Of a DNA stretch of 64,000 bases, positions 1 to 13,487 are shown piece by piece. Under the pieces are notes generated by a model, which ran no database searches, was not told the DNA's origin, and saw nothing but the letters and a program-made list of their open reading frames with translations. Both the position numbers and the translations under genes were made by a program. This DNA comes from Microplitis mediator (Eukaryota > Arthropoda > Insecta > Hymenoptera > Braconidae), in assembly GCF_029852145.1 (NCBI RefSeq), contig NC_079979.1, forward strand, positions 11,510,642 through 11,574,641. The letters are read 5' to 3'. Position 1 is the stretch's first letter. Each line of letters starts with the position of its first letter.

Positions 1-1140
1 TTTTTGATAACTTCTAATGTGCTTGATGGATTAATTCTAAAATACACTGGGCTCTAGAACTTTATAAGCCGCGTCGAATGCCACCTCAACCATCAAAATC
101 GGTACATTCGTTCAAGAGAAGCCGTTGTCGAAAGAATTAAAAAAAAAAAATTTTTTATTTTTTCTGAAATATCTCAAAAACGACTCGATAAATCGAATTC
201 AAAATTTGATGAGCTTTAGAACATGATGAAACGCGTCGATTGCCACCTCAGCCGTCTCAATCGGTTTATTCGTTTGAGAGATATCGTTGGAGAAAAAATG
301 GTGAAAAACGTTTCTTTCGAAAACAACAGCATACAAACGTATTTTCGAGCTCGAAGAGCTCGAAATTGTATTCACAATAATGTTTTCGAGGTTCTTGAGC
401 TCGAAAACAGCGGCAAGTTTTGGGGCTGGCCCGCAGGGTCAACTGACAGACCGATATTGTTATATTGTGAAAACTGTTGGATCGATCAATTCCAAAATCT
501 AATCAGCTCTAGAACTCCATAAAAGCTTTCGATTGCCACTAAGAACGTCTCAATCAGATAATTCGTTCAAAAGATAGCGTCGACGAAAAAAACAGTGGAA
601 AACGGTTTTTTGCAAATATCGTCGAAACGACTAAACCAATCATTCCCAAAATTTTATCAGCTCTAGACCTCAATAAAACGCGCCGATTGCCACCTCAACT
701 GTCTTAATCGGATAATCCGTTCGAGAGATATCGTCGACGAAAGAATGAAAAAAAAATCGTTTTTTTTCGTTTTTCGTGAATATTTCGGAAACTATCGAAT
801 CGATCAATTCAAAAATCTAATCAGCTCTAGAACTCGATAAAAGCGTTCGATTGCCGCCTCAACTGTCTCAATCGGTTAATTCATTCGCGGGATATTGTGG
901 GGAAAGAATTGGTAAAAAACGGTTTATTCGAAAACGATGGAATACAAACGTATTTTCGAGCTCTTCGAGCTCGAAAATGTATTCACAACAACGTTTACGA
1001 GCTCACGGAGCTCGAAAATAGCGGGAAGTTTTAGGGCCGGCCCGCAGGGTCAACCGATAGACAGATTTTTTTTCGTGATTTTTTTGTCCGTGTTAAACAA
1101 TAAAAAAAACTTTGTTCATTAGATTACGAATGTATTTTTT
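1..1140. repeat. Degenerate ~160-bp tandem repeat with GC-core palindromic inserts
   Basis: Five diverged copies of one unit start near 52, 211, 504, 660 and 824. Each contains a version of AGCTCTAGAACTCGATAAAA, then a GATTGCCACCTCA-like stretch, CGTCTCAATCGG and a GAGATATCGT-like end. Spacing is about 155-165 bp, except where a second repeat interrupts (about 330-465). That second repeat has the palindrome TTCGAGCTCGAAGAGCTCGA and a GC-rich core GGGCTGGCCCGCAGGGTCAA; another copy is at about 945-1065. The unit recurs at 27.4-27.8, 42.4-42.7 and 57.8-58.1 kb, so it is dispersed in the genome. I see no real gene; the short ORFs across the core are repeat artefacts. Confidence 0.75.
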
Positions 1141-1847
1141 AATTATCTTTAAATTATAATTGGCTTCGTCAAATATTGCAATTACAACGATTTAAAATTT
1201 TGCGCTATTGCAGTATTGCTGTGTAACGCCATCTGTTGTCGTGAAGGAGTAGTAGCTATCATCAATTCTAGTTTCTGTGTTATTGACATTCGTAACAACA
1301 ATCGCGTTCATTGAGTGTACACCGTGTTAGAGGTTAGATGTAAATATTTGATTATTCAGTTGCAATTATTTATTTCTGTTCAAAATCCCTTTAAAATTTG
1401 TCAAGTCAGAGCGTGGAAAAAACTTATTACTGTACGCTGGATATCTTTATTGCCAAAAAAGAAAAAAGAAAAATAATATTTCCTGAAAGTGTAACTCATG
1501 GGTAACATGCAACGTAATTATTCACACAGTACTGACAACAAAAATGGTATGTGCCCTGATTAGAAAATACGATTTGTGACGATTAAAAACGATAAAAATT
1601 TAATCGTCTTTAATAGTCATAATCGTCATGGTTTTTCACATTTAATCGTCTCTAATCGTCAAAAGACGATTTATGATTCTACGATTAAAAACGATTACGA
1701 CGATTAAAATTTCAAATCGACGTGAATCGTTTTTGATCTTCATGTGGGACCAGGAATCGCAATGTTATTTTACGTTTAAAGACAATTCATGACGATTAAA
1801 AATTTTAAATCATCATCATGAATCGTCTTTAATTGTAAATATACCAT

Positions 1848-2030
1848 TTAGATATAGTGGAAACCTAAACATGCAAACCTTTTTCAATAAGACAATTTAT
1901 AGATAAATTGAGAAAAATATAGATAGCCCGAGCTGGGAATCGAACCCAGACTAATCCGGTATCGCGCCGAGTGCTCTACCAGTTGAGCTGTCCGGCACGA
2001 TACTATATTCCGTTCAATAATTGAAATGGC
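1848..2030 (-). repeat. tRNA-derived SINE-like repeat
   Basis: The minus strand at 1996-1925 reads as a tRNA-like sequence: A box AGCTCAACTGG, D stem GCTC/GAGC, perfect T arm around GGGTTCGATTCCCAG. The acceptor stem has mismatches and the anticodon loop lacks the usual T33, so a working tRNA is unlikely. About 90 bp of downstream body (CTCAATTTATCTATAAATTG, then TTTAGGTTTCCACTATAT) is shared with copies at 25.43-25.88 kb. Conserved flank outside the tRNA part shows a SINE-like repeat rather than a lone tRNA gene. Confidence 0.65.
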
Positions 2031-4193
2031 GTCTTGCCAGCCATTAATTTCCCCCCATAATTTTTATTACTAAATAATTTAATTAACTAAATATTTTATT
2101 TAAAGGAGATCATTATTCAATTACTTAATTATTTATTTCTAATTAATCCTTAATTCATTTTATGTACTTTATTGTTCCCTCCGTTCCCTTAGTTTCAACG
2201 CCTCCGTCACCTTTTTCTCAACTCTACTTCTCCCACTCAATTACTCTTCCGCAGTGATCAAATTTAATTTTAATATTTTAATTCTTAAATTTAATTTTAA
2301 TTATTTTATCCCTTGATTAATTTATTTTATTTCAATTAATTATTTTTAATTTATTTTAACTATTTAACTACCGGTGACCTTGACCCTCGAACTTTTATTA
2401 ATTACTAACGAGACAACTTATTACTTTTATTTTGAATTATTTATTTAATTAATTAATTAATTAATATATTTTATCGTCTAGATTTTATGACTAGACTCGA
2501 TAATTTTCGGTGTGTGGGTTACACGATTCACCTGGAAATTTCTATAGTATTTCTGGCAACCTGCCTGGAAATATTATCTACGCAAAAGCTCCGGCAACCT
2601 GCCTGTAGTTAATTAATTAATTAATTATTTTACTTAACTTAATTCCGGTTCATTTATTAATTTTCGATTTACGAATCAATTTATTTGGTTACGGATAATT
2701 ATTTTAAACGCGACGGTACCGGACGTACGACTCAGTACTTAATAAATTTTTCCGGCTTCCTCTTCGTGGTGTGTTCGTCCTGGTTCTGTCTCGTATCCGT
2801 GAATCATTGTCTCGTTCCTTGTCTCGTCATGGTTAATTCCCGTCCTTTGTTTCGTTCTCTCTCCTCTCTCTTTCTTTTTCAGTCTCCTTCACCTGTTATT
2901 CAAACGCAATAAGTACTTTTGAAAAGAAATACCGGCTACCTGCGTGGCATCTATTGACAAATTGAGAAATATCTATCGCTTGTGTTACGTCCCAGCCTGC
3001 TCATCAAATGGCTCTGCCAATTGTTAAATCTTAAATAATAATAGACCGACCTGAGACCCGCCAAATCGATATATTTAAATAATAGAATAATAATATATTT
3101 TCTTTATAATAAATATTAATAAGTATGCACTTAAAAATAGTCAAATAGATCAGATATTTTTAATGCATTGTAATATTTATTCATCATCGACAATTTCTCT
3201 CAAAGAATGTTAATGAATAAAAATAGATAAGAATAATTGTACGACAAATAATGACTGTTAAAAGGATATAAAAAGTGAAATTAGTTTTTCCACGAAAAAG
3301 TGAAAACATTGAAAAACATCGTCCGACTGCTCACGCAACAGCATCCGCGTCGAACGATGATAACGAACTCCCTCTTTTTGGGAATAAGGCCCTAAAACCT
3401 TATCCCACTTTTCTCTAGGGTGTTGGCACATGTAAAGATATAAAAAGCCGATGCCCAATGCATCACTCTCTCACATCAACCAGAAATATTAGTAGTGCGG
3501 TTTATAACACGCAAGTAAACTCCCGGTTTAATTATATTATTCTTTTGACACGAAGTTATTTGTCACATAATAATTGTAAACTCAAGTGTATATTCATCCA
3601 AATTCTTCGACTATTCTATTTTATATGAATAAATCAAACATATTTACTCTTTAAATCACGACCAAGTTATTTCGAGCTTTCGAGAACTACCCCGTATCCG
3701 AAGATCTACAGTCACGTTCAATTCAAATAATTCGCGCCGGCAACTCACAAGCCGACACGACTCCAGGACGTAACACTTGGTTCCACATAAGTTAAACTAA
3801 GTCACAATTAATTAATTTTACCAGATAATGATTCAATTGTAGCGCCTGAGTGTTGGCGTCTAATAATGACGTCTCCTTTGTTGTAAGCCTTCTCGCTAAC
3901 TTGGACAACGTCTATTCGGTTCAGTCGTTCCGGTGATAAGTGTCCGTTTTTGTTCCGTTTCCCGTTTATAATTACTTACTCCCCGCATGACTTCGAGCGC
4001 CTTCGGACTTCAGTCACTCCTACTTAATTCTAATTGGGGACTGACGGACGAGCCCCTTCAATCCACTCCCCGGTTGACTAGTCGCATCCTACCCGGGATA
4101 ACCCTGGGTGGTATTGCAACTTTATCGACAGTATGAATAATAGATTTTATTTAAATTCAATTTGAACGCGGTAAATCAAATTTACCCCGTTAC
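2031..4193 (-). repeat. LTR-like AT-rich block of uncertain type
   Basis: Read on the minus strand it begins TGTAACGGGGTAAATTTG at 4194, an LTR-like start. It continues as AT-rich DNA with AATTAATT runs and repeated CCGGCAACCTGCCTG-like words (about 2550-2610 and 2930). A solo LTR of another family is inserted at 2983-3775. I could not find a second boundary or target duplication, so the LTR reading is weak. No coding capacity was seen; the ORF at 2685-2912 is low complexity. Confidence 0.3.
2983..3775 (+). mobile_element. Solo LTR, TGTTACGTCC...GGACGTAACA, TSD CTTG
   Basis: The 793-bp block begins TGTTACGTCC and ends GGACGTAACA, a 10-bp perfect inverted terminal repeat in the canonical TG...CA form. 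CTTG flanks it on both sides (2979-2982, 3776-3779). A TATA-like TATAAAAAG lies at about 3437-3446. No internal retrotransposon region follows, so this is a solo LTR, probably left by LTR-LTR recombination. Family (Gypsy or BEL/Pao) is not determined. Confidence 0.75.
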
Positions 4194-4441
4194 AAATCGT
4201 ATTTTCTAATCAGGGTGTTTTCTTATTTTAAAATATTATTTACAATTATTTTTATCAATTGTATAATTTTCTAACTGAAAGCTTTTACAATGTTTTTAAC
4301 TAATATTTTACAATTTCTGCTCTTTATTCTTAGGAAATATTGTTGGAGCCTATCCCTGTTCATAAACATTTAGCTAATATTGTTGCGGTTAAATTCAAAA
4401 TTGTTAAAGGAAAAATAAAAAGGGAAGCCTTAAAAACCCTA

Positions 4442-5626
4442 CCCGATGAAAAAAGTTTTTGTCTAATTATATATGATTATAAGTATAGAACAGACTAGAG
4501 GATCAGACTACAATCCATCGATAACCAAAGTTAAGCGGCATCGGCGTGGGACATTAATTGGACGGGTGACCTCGTAGTAAAATAGAAGTCAACGGATTAT
4601 AATTTTTTTTTTTTATTATTTATTTTTAACCGACATTTAAATTGATGAAGACAATAGATCTTAATTAAATTACTTAATTAATAATTTACAAACATTCTAA
4701 ATGAGATTCTAAAAATGACTATATTCGTTCATGCATGATTATATATAATCATATATGACCAAGTATAAACATATCCGATTATATATAATTTGTAAGATGA
4801 GCGAATGCTCTGTGGGATTCTGGTGTAGGTGTGGTTAATTCAATAACTAACAATTAACACAAATTACAGATAAAAGAATAGATCTTTATTAAACAATATG
4901 TACACTAAAACTATGAGAAAAATAGCGAATGCAACTACAAGATACGCGATAGCGAATGCGACTGTAAACGAATACGCGTATAAATTCGACACGTGGTCGG
5001 TAGCGGTTAATAACGCGATAATTAATTTATAATTAATAAGACGCGAGCAACGATTCAATATATACTCAATAATTAGTAGCCTTGATATACTAGCTAATTA
5101 TTGAGAATATTTAAACAGAGATTTAGCGAAGCGGTTCAGACTTATATCACACGAGAGATATATTAATTTGAGCGAAGCGGTTGGATGGATAGCTGAGTTT
5201 GTACTGATCGATGTAGATTGGAAATAGAGACGTCGTCTTCTTCCTTCTTGGCTGCTCGGTGGTGACGTGGCAGCATGGCTGCAGTAACGAATTTTCCCAT
5301 TGGCTTAAAAGCGCGCCAACAGGAAATAGTTAGCCGCCAATTTCTCTGATTGGCCGGCTGGTAGCGGGTTCTCATGCCATTTTGACACGGTCATGAGCAA
5401 GAAATTGCAGGTGTCGGGCCCAGATAGCGAGTGACCCGGCACTATTCTGACATTCAAGTCAGTAGCTAGTTCGGCTGCTCCCGTACGTAGCGAAAGTACA
5501 CGAAGCTTTTCAAAATGATTAAGCTCGTGACTGAACATAATTAGATCTGGGCAATTTTTGGATCCAATCATATATAGATGATTATGCATAATTATATATG
5601 ATTAGCCAAAAACGTTTTTCATCGGG
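4442..5626. mobile_element. Inverted-repeat element, CCCGATGAAAAA ends, TSD TA
   Basis: Ends CCCGATGAAAAA (4442) and TTTTTCATCGGG (to 5626) lie inside longer inverted arms containing TAATTATATATGATTA. TA flanks both sides (4440-4441, 5627-5628). Removing the element and one TA joins the FLYWCH-MULE reading frame exactly (REALKT to LDKPVAV), which confirms the boundaries. No transposase is present. A 5S-rRNA-like module lies at 4497-4600. A smaller relative with the same end lies at 26102-26446. Confidence 0.8.
4497..4600 (+). repeat. 5S rRNA-derived sequence (SINE3-like or 5S pseudogene)
   Basis: Two stretches match the 5S rRNA internal promoter and helices: AAAGTTAAGCGGCATCGG (about 4527) and AATTGGACGGGTGACCTCG (about 4556). 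They are in the right order and spacing. The 5' third is poorly conserved. A run of T at about 4602-4615 could end RNA polymerase III transcription. It lies inside the CCCGATG element. Confidence 0.6.
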
Positions 5627-6075
5627 TAGATAAACCTGTTGCCGTCTTATCAAAATCACTACGGGGAGTATAGTCACCAGTTGCTGCCAATTTACACAAA
5701 ATGTTATCGCTTTCTCGTGCTGTTCAGCGTGTGCGAAAAGACAATGATAACCATAATATTGTTAATCCGTTGACTCGTGTTGAGCTTGTTATAATTGATG
5801 ATTGGAAACATACTTACAACAATGAATTGTTTTTGTTACATGATAATGGCGGAGATAAGAAACGATTTGTAGCATATTCTACGCAACGGAACCTAAATTA
5901 TCTGACATCTTACTCTCAATGGCTTAGTGTCGGGACATTTCGTACTGCACCTGCCATTTTCACACAAATTTATGTGTTGCATGGATTGAAAAACAATAAA
6001 ACTTTGCCTTTAGTTTATCTAGTAGCTCCAAATAAATCAAAAACGATTTATATTCAATTTTTGAAATTATTGCCG

Positions 6076-7927
6076 CCCGGGAAAAAATACTTAGATATGA
6101 TCATATCTGTTCATGTGTGATCATATATGATCTCAGTTATGATCATGCCTGTTCATGTATGACCATACATGACCTCATATATAATCATGCATGACGTCAT
6201 GTATGATCATGCATGACGTCATGTATGATCATGCATGATCATACATGTTCATGCATGATTATATATGAGGTAATGTATGGTCATATCTGTACTCGAATAG
6301 GGGAAAATGTTCAGACATGATCATATCTGTTCATGTATGATTATATATGAGTTCATATATGACTCCATTTATGATCATACATGATCATACATGAACATGC
6401 ATGATCATACATGAACATGCATGATCATATCTGCAGCTATTTGCGAGGAAAAATAATCGGGTATGATTATATCTGTTCATGTATGATTATATATGAGGCC
6501 ATATATTACTTAATGTATGATCAATGATCATGTATGTTAATGTATGATTGTATATAAGCTGGGAGTGAATTTTTACGATGCGCACGCACAGGGGTGACAC
6601 GAAAACTAAATGTTGATGTTGCTACATACACAACACGTGCTTTACTTTAATACAAATGCGAATTGTATATGCGCTTAATAATTATATTCAGTATATAATG
6701 AATCACTAATATAGTGATTTAAATTGAACATTTTGATGAATATTATTTACTATTCGTAAACATTAGTGAAAAAAATTGTGCTTACATACTTTTTCAAGTG
6801 TTCCAATATAATTGAGGTTAACTATCGGTGTGTATTATTAATTGATATAAATTATTACATTCTTACTTAATATAATTTATACTAAATATTATTAAATTAT
6901 TAATTTCTAATATTAATTTTTCTACACTAAATTTGATTCATTAACCTAAGATTCTTTGATTGTGGATTTTATGACTATTAATAGCTCCATTCAATTTCTA
7001 TTCCAATTCTTAAGATGAGTCCCTGTTTAAAAAATCTCATAGAATCCAATAGATTCTCATAAATTCTCATAGAGATTTTAGAAGAATGAATAAGTTCTAT
7101 GAGCAGTGCTATAGTTAAGTATAGGGCCTCACACATACAGCTATAAGAATCTATCGGATTTTTGAAGCAGGGGTAAATCAAATGCGAAAATTAGTGAGGA
7201 CCTTCACAATCGAAAGTTGCTATGGCAGTGGACATAATTTAAAAGTAACATTCGAGCAATAAAATAAAATTTATGTTACACTTAATAAAAGAAAATAAAT
7301 ATTTATTTATTTAATTTTTCAAATTTAAACTAATTTTTATCAAATGTGTTGACGATCCTTTTGTAGTCCTTTCATTATTTTATTGTAATTAATTATTTGC
7401 ATGCAATTAAAAACTACTTTAGTAATGCCAACGAAGTATAACTTCTCACCCGCGTACATAAGTACACGCACCCATTTTATATAACATAAATTTTGATGAT
7501 AATGTATACAAATATTCTTGCAAATATGTGCAAATATTATATTCTCGGGTGCATAAATTTGATGTTTTCAAAAAACACGGTATGAATACTCAGATCTGAT
7601 AAGATTCGAAAAAGATCCTGTCGATCATACATGATTATATACGATCATTTATGATCATATACAATCATACATGGTTATATATGATTATGTATGATCATGC
7701 AGGATCAGATCCGAAAAATGGCCCTGCATGATCATACCTGATCATACATGATCATACCTGTTCGTACATGGTTCTGCATGATCATACCTGCTCATACATG
7801 ATCATGTATGACCATGCAGGACCATATATGATCATGTATGATCATGCAGGGCCATTTTTCGGATCTGATCAGATCTGTGTATTCATACATGATCATATAT
7901 GATCATATCTGAGCATTTTTTCCCGGG
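6076..7927. mobile_element. Inverted-repeat element, CCCGGGAAAAA ends, TSD CG
   Basis: The ends are CCCGGGAAAAAATAC and its near inverse ending TTTTTTCCCGGG, flanked by CG (6074-6075, 7928-7929). Removing the element and one CG restores LLPERVPNYL in the MULE transposase frame. Subterminal regions (about 6085-6560 and 7620-7920) are arrays of palindromic words such as ATGATCATATATGATC. The middle is AT-rich without a transposase. A 152-bp element of similar design is nested at 7021-7172. Confidence 0.8.
7021..7172. mobile_element. 152-bp nested element, CCCTG ends, TSD GT
   Basis: The left end CCCTGTTTAAAAAATC and the right end GATTTTTGAAGCAGGG are imperfect inverses. GT flanks both sides (7019-7020, 7173-7174). 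The interior repeats the word TCTCATAGAATC and its complement. It lies in the middle of the CCCGGG element, so it is younger than that insertion. Confidence 0.6.
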
Positions 7928-8641
7928 CGGAGCGTGTTCCAAATTATCTGCATGATCGTCTAATGATTGATTTTGAACCAGCATTCATTGAGGCTTTCAA
8001 AAACGTTTACTCTGGGACTCAAATATGTGGCTGTAATTTCCATTTCAGCAAGTGTGTTTATAAGTACGTTCAACATTATTGACTCCAAAATCAATATAAT
8101 GACGACATAAAATTTTCAAAGAATGAGAGGTTGTTAATGGAATTAGCATTTGTACCAACTCAAGATGTTGTTGCAGCATTTGAAGATATCGTTTCATCAA
8201 ATTATTCGAGCGACATAGTGATCTTTTCGAGGATTTGCTGGAATATTTCAAGATGACATGGGTTGGAGAAGTAAAACACAACAAAAGTAAACGTGAGAAG
8301 CATATTTTTCTTATTAAGATGTGGAATTGTTATTATGCTATTCTCAACGATTTTATCCGTTCAAATAATCCATGTGAAGGCTGGAATTCTGGGTTCAATG
8401 CCCAAGTAGGACAGGCGCATCCCATTATAGCGGAACTGATCAAATCATTGAAAGACGAACAAAATAAGACCGATATCTTAATGACACAAATAGAATCTGG
8501 TCTCGATGTTGTTACAGGTCGTCTTAAAGCCCATCAAAATTATGCTGATCGATTGAAGCGAGTTGCTCAAAATTACGATCCTTCACTAAAATTGGAGTAT
8601 CTTAATAATATTGTTAAAATTCTAGCGTCCAAGAGTTACAT

Positions 8642-9159
8642 TAATTAATGTAACGGGACCTAAGTCTACCTCCACCGACCGGAAGCCAATACCTCGCCTT
8701 TTTGGGTATACTCGCGTTGCGTAGCATCCCCATCTTCCACTCAGACGACACTCTTAGTCGAAAAATATAATCAAGTGACGACTAAGGTGGTCATTAACCG
8801 GAGGTATAATCAAAAATCCTCATTGCGCGTGGTATCTAACCACAGCCACCACAAGTCCTACCTCTCTTGGGCCAAACACGACTCCCATCTCAGGAAATAA
8901 AGAGACTCTGGTCGCAGTGGGCTTGGAAAGTCCCCCCGTGGTACCAGACTCCCAGCTCTGGTCAACCTGCTTGCGTAGGATTAGTGATGGGTTGCAAGTT
9001 TTTCCCCTACCCTATGTAAAGGGCTTCCTGCACTCGTTTCTTTCGGGTTCCCAACAAGCAATTATCCGCTTGTTCGTCCCCAGCTAGATTTTCTATTTTC
9101 CCCGAGCTTATGACACTCTAATTATTCAAGCCAAATCACAGTAATGAGGGCCTCGGGGT
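8642..9159. mobile_element. 518-bp retroposed insert of unknown origin with 15-bp TSD
   Basis: The perfect 15-bp duplication GTCCAAGAGTTACAT flanks it (8627-8641, 9160-9174). The paralogous site near 12.65 kb has one copy and no insert. A TSD of this length suggests target-primed reverse transcription, as for LINE or SINE copies. The insert is more GC-rich than its surroundings and starts near the palindrome TTACATTAATTAATGTAA. I recognise no poly(A), tRNA or rRNA head, or coding region. It lies at the stop codon of the FLYWCH-MULE gene. Confidence 0.55.
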
Positions 9160-9226
9160 GTCCAAGAGTTACATCTAATTAATATTTTGATACGACGGAA
9201 ATATTGGAATTTTAATGTTTTATTAA

Positions 9227-10021
9227 CCCTTCGTTACCCACGTTCTTTTGCCAGCCGAATTTACCCACGTGGTTAGCGTCGCGCCGCCGTGTTAAATTGA
9301 ACGCGCTGTTGCCAAACGTTCAACCACGACTATTATACAGTATTTAATAATTATCAAAGAAAAATTGTAATATAAATTCGCAGTTTTTTCATGAAACCAG
9401 ATTATTTATTATCAAATTCGAAAAATTAACATTTTCAATTATATATATACATATATATATATAAATATTGTATTATTCGATGAATAATAATTTTTCAGAA
9501 CTTATTTGTACTAAAGTTTATATCATTATATTTCTATTTTATATAATAATATTCTAATACTCTAATACTTTAATAAATTCTAATACTCATAAAGTTATAA
9601 AACAAAATTATTTTATATAAATAGTATTAATTATTATTTAATAACAATTAATTTGTAAATAATATAATTAAAATAAAAATTAACCTGAAAAATCACTTCT
9701 CTTTACCAGTTGTGTTGAACGTGTGGTAAAACAGGCTAAAATACTGGCGGCAAAGAAAGTTGGCAACAGCGCAGTTTGAAAAAGATCGGGAGACTTACCC
9801 ACGATGGGCGGCAGAGCGCCGCTTTCTCAAACTCGGTCTCGAATTTTAGAATGTAAAAATATTTTCCAAGGGTTATTATGCATGTAAATAGCATTAAAAA
9901 TTTTTTAATAGATCAAAGAAAGAATTAAATTTTTTTCAAAACTACGAATTGAAGTAGTTACTAGAAAAAAAATAAAATTTAAAAAAGGTGGCGCCACGCT
10001 CATAGCGTGGGTAAGGAAGGG
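9227..10021. mobile_element. piggyBac-like non-autonomous element, TSD TTAA
   Basis: The ends CCCTTCGTTACCCACG and CGTGGGTAAGGAAGGG are inverse, with a small internal difference, and TTAA flanks both sides (9223-9226, 10022-10025). The paralogous sequence at about 12700-12720 (TATTTTATTAATCAG) is an empty target site with a single TTAA. TTAA duplication with CCC ends is the piggyBac signature; Kolobok elements also use TTAA. No transposase ORF is present. Confidence 0.75.
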
Positions 10022-10025
10022 TTAA

Positions 10026-12031
<2,006 letters not shown>

Positions 12032-12595
12032 TAGGGCTTCACTCGAGCCGAGACAAGACAAGATTGGGAAAGTCTTGTCTTGATCTCGAAAGCTTTGATC
12101 TTGTCTTGATCTTGACTTCAAAATGTAAGTCTTGCATCGATCTCGAAAAATAAGTTATTAATAATATTGTCTTGTATTGTCTTGTCAAGATCCCGTCTTG
12201 GTCTTGAATAACTTGAAATTTTCTTAATATCAGTCATAATACAACACACAGTTGAGTATTTTTTTTTCAACAAAAGAAAAATTTATTATCTTTTAAATCT
12301 TATATAAATATACTTGATCGCTTCAAGTACTCCTAAAATGTTTTAACTTTTTAACCTACTAAACATTATTATAATTAATTAATACTCTTTCTTAAAGCAT
12401 GGAAATCTTATTACGAGTAATTCTCATATACTTATACTTATTTTTTTATGTCTTGTCAAGACTTAGCGAGATGTTTTTAATGATATTGGTCTTGGTCTTG
12501 AATTGCGATCTATCATATCGTCTTGGTCTTGTCTTGACAAATCGAGACGAGGTCAAGACAAGACTAATACAATCTCGATCTTGAGTGAAGCCCTA
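12032..12595. mobile_element. MITE, TAGGGCTTCACTC ends
   Basis: Ends TAGGGCTTCACTCGAG and GAGTGAAGCCCTA are inverse. The flanks ATTATAAT and ATTAAAAT match at 7 of 8, fitting a hAT-type 8-bp duplication; a 2-bp TA duplication with GGGCTTCACTC ends is also possible. The interior is an array of the word CTTGTCTTGATCTTG and its complement. It interrupts sequence just upstream of the second FLYWCH-MULE 3' end. Confidence 0.65.
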
Positions 12596-12609
12596 ATTAA
12601 AATGCTTAT

Positions 12610-12900
12610 TTGAAAAGTTAGATTATATCATTGACATTGATAAAATTATAGCACCCAAGAGTTATATGTAATTCATATTTTGATACGAAGGAATTTTGAT
12701 ATTTTATTAATCAGAATTTGTGCAATCATGACTTTGATTATCGCTAATTTGACTTTGATATTATGTTAATGTTTGTTATCCGCTAAAAGTATTGTTAATG
12801 TGACTTTAATATTGATACCGTTTTTACATGATTTAAATATCAGTTTTTTAATTTTTTTTTTTTTTTGTATAATTTATACTTTTATTTTATTTATCAAATG
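12610..12900 (+). pseudogene. Second copy of the FLYWCH-MULE 3' end and 3' flank
   Basis: AAAATTATAGCACCCAAGAG and the following ~240 bp align with the end of the MULE gene and its flank (8605-8641, then 9160-9226, then 10022-10147). Both inserts of the first copy are absent here. The upstream coding part is missing or replaced by the MITE 12032-12595. Confidence 0.6.
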
Positions 12901-13487
12901 TTTATTAGAATGCTAACATTGAATAGCTTTAAAAGTAATAGTTATTATAATTTTGCAGTATATTTGTGTTGATTGTGTTAATAAATTTGTATTTAACAAT
13001 AACAATTTTTGTTACTATTTAATTTTTTCTGGTTAGTTTAAAGGAAAAAGTGGACAAAAATTATGATGTAAAACTTTTTATTTCATTTGCCAACGTTTCG
13101 TCAACTTTGTTGACTTCTTCCCCGCATGACAAAATTTTATATGTGAAAACATATATGATAGAATATATGAATATTATAATGTGATATATTGTACAATATA
13201 TGAAATAATATTTATATTTTTGCCGTATTAATATATGATAATATATTGAAAAAAAATATATTGCGAGAATATATTATCAATATATGACTTTTTATGTATG
13301 TTTTACATATATATTTTAATATATCTTTTTTATATTGATATATTATATTGAAAGTAGTATGTTAATTAATATATAGTATTTTCTATATTTTTTATATATG
13401 CTTTCCAATATATTGCAAAATATATGGTTTCCAATATATTGTAAAATATATGGCACTTTTTTTACTTTTCTTAGGTTATTGCCAGTA

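Larger units (their letters stand above)
1554..4215. mobile_element. Inverted-repeat element, CCCTGATTAG ends, TSD TG
   Basis: The left end CCCTGATTAGAAAATACG (1554) is matched by the inverted right end ending at 4215. Each side is flanked by TG (1552-1553, 4216-4217), a 2-bp target duplication. The left subterminal part (1554-1840) is full of direct and inverted copies of an ACGATTAAAAACGATT-like word. No transposase is visible, so it is non-autonomous. It carries a tRNA-derived repeat (about 1848-2030), an LTR-like block (about 2031-4193) and, within that, a solo LTR (2983-3775). It sits in intron 1 of the FLYWCH-MULE gene. Confidence 0.7.
1547..4333 (+). other. Intron 1 of the FLYWCH-MULE gene, swollen by an insertion
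   Basis: The donor GTATGTG follows ATG at 1546. The acceptor is TTTATTCTTAG ending at 4333, after a pyrimidine-rich stretch. Removing the inverted-repeat element 1554-4215 and one copy of its TG duplication leaves an intron of about 125 bp, normal for insects. Splicing gives a continuous FLYWCH reading frame in phase 0. Confidence 0.6.
1352..8648 (+). pseudogene. FLYWCH zinc finger / MULE transposase-domain gene, broken
   Basis: Coding pieces in order are about 1352-1546, 4334-4441, 5629-6075 and 7930-8648. The first piece reads like the start of a FLYWCH finger (SERGKNLLLYAGYLYC, then KCNSWVTCNVIIHT). It is spliced (GT 1547, AG 4333) to a piece ending the finger at PVHKH. Next come a MULE-type linker (VLSKSLRGV, AVQRVRKDND), the transposase core (LSVGTFRTAPAIFTQIYVLH, MIDFEPAFIEAFKNV, GCNFHFSKCVY) and the C-terminal EGWNSGFNAQVGQAHP. 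FLYWCH-MULE proteins occur both as transposases and as domesticated genes. Here it is dead: in-frame stops at about 1484, in the linker near 5673 and at about 8079, a frameshift near 8212, and three inserted elements. The domain assignment comes from motif order, not a search. Confidence 0.72.

Noticed and set aside
1925..1996. Functional tRNA gene
   Set aside because: A and B boxes are good, but the acceptor stem has mismatches, position 33 is not T, and the flanks are shared with other copies, so it is a SINE-like repeat.
5163..5589. Minus-strand ORFs in the GC-richer part of the CCCGATG element
   Set aside because: Short, overlapping each other in different frames, no recognisable domain, inside a non-autonomous element.
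6085..7920. CRISPR-like array of short regular palindromes
   Set aside because: Eukaryotic context, no constant-length unique spacers, words vary and overlap; explained by subterminal arrays of a transposable element.
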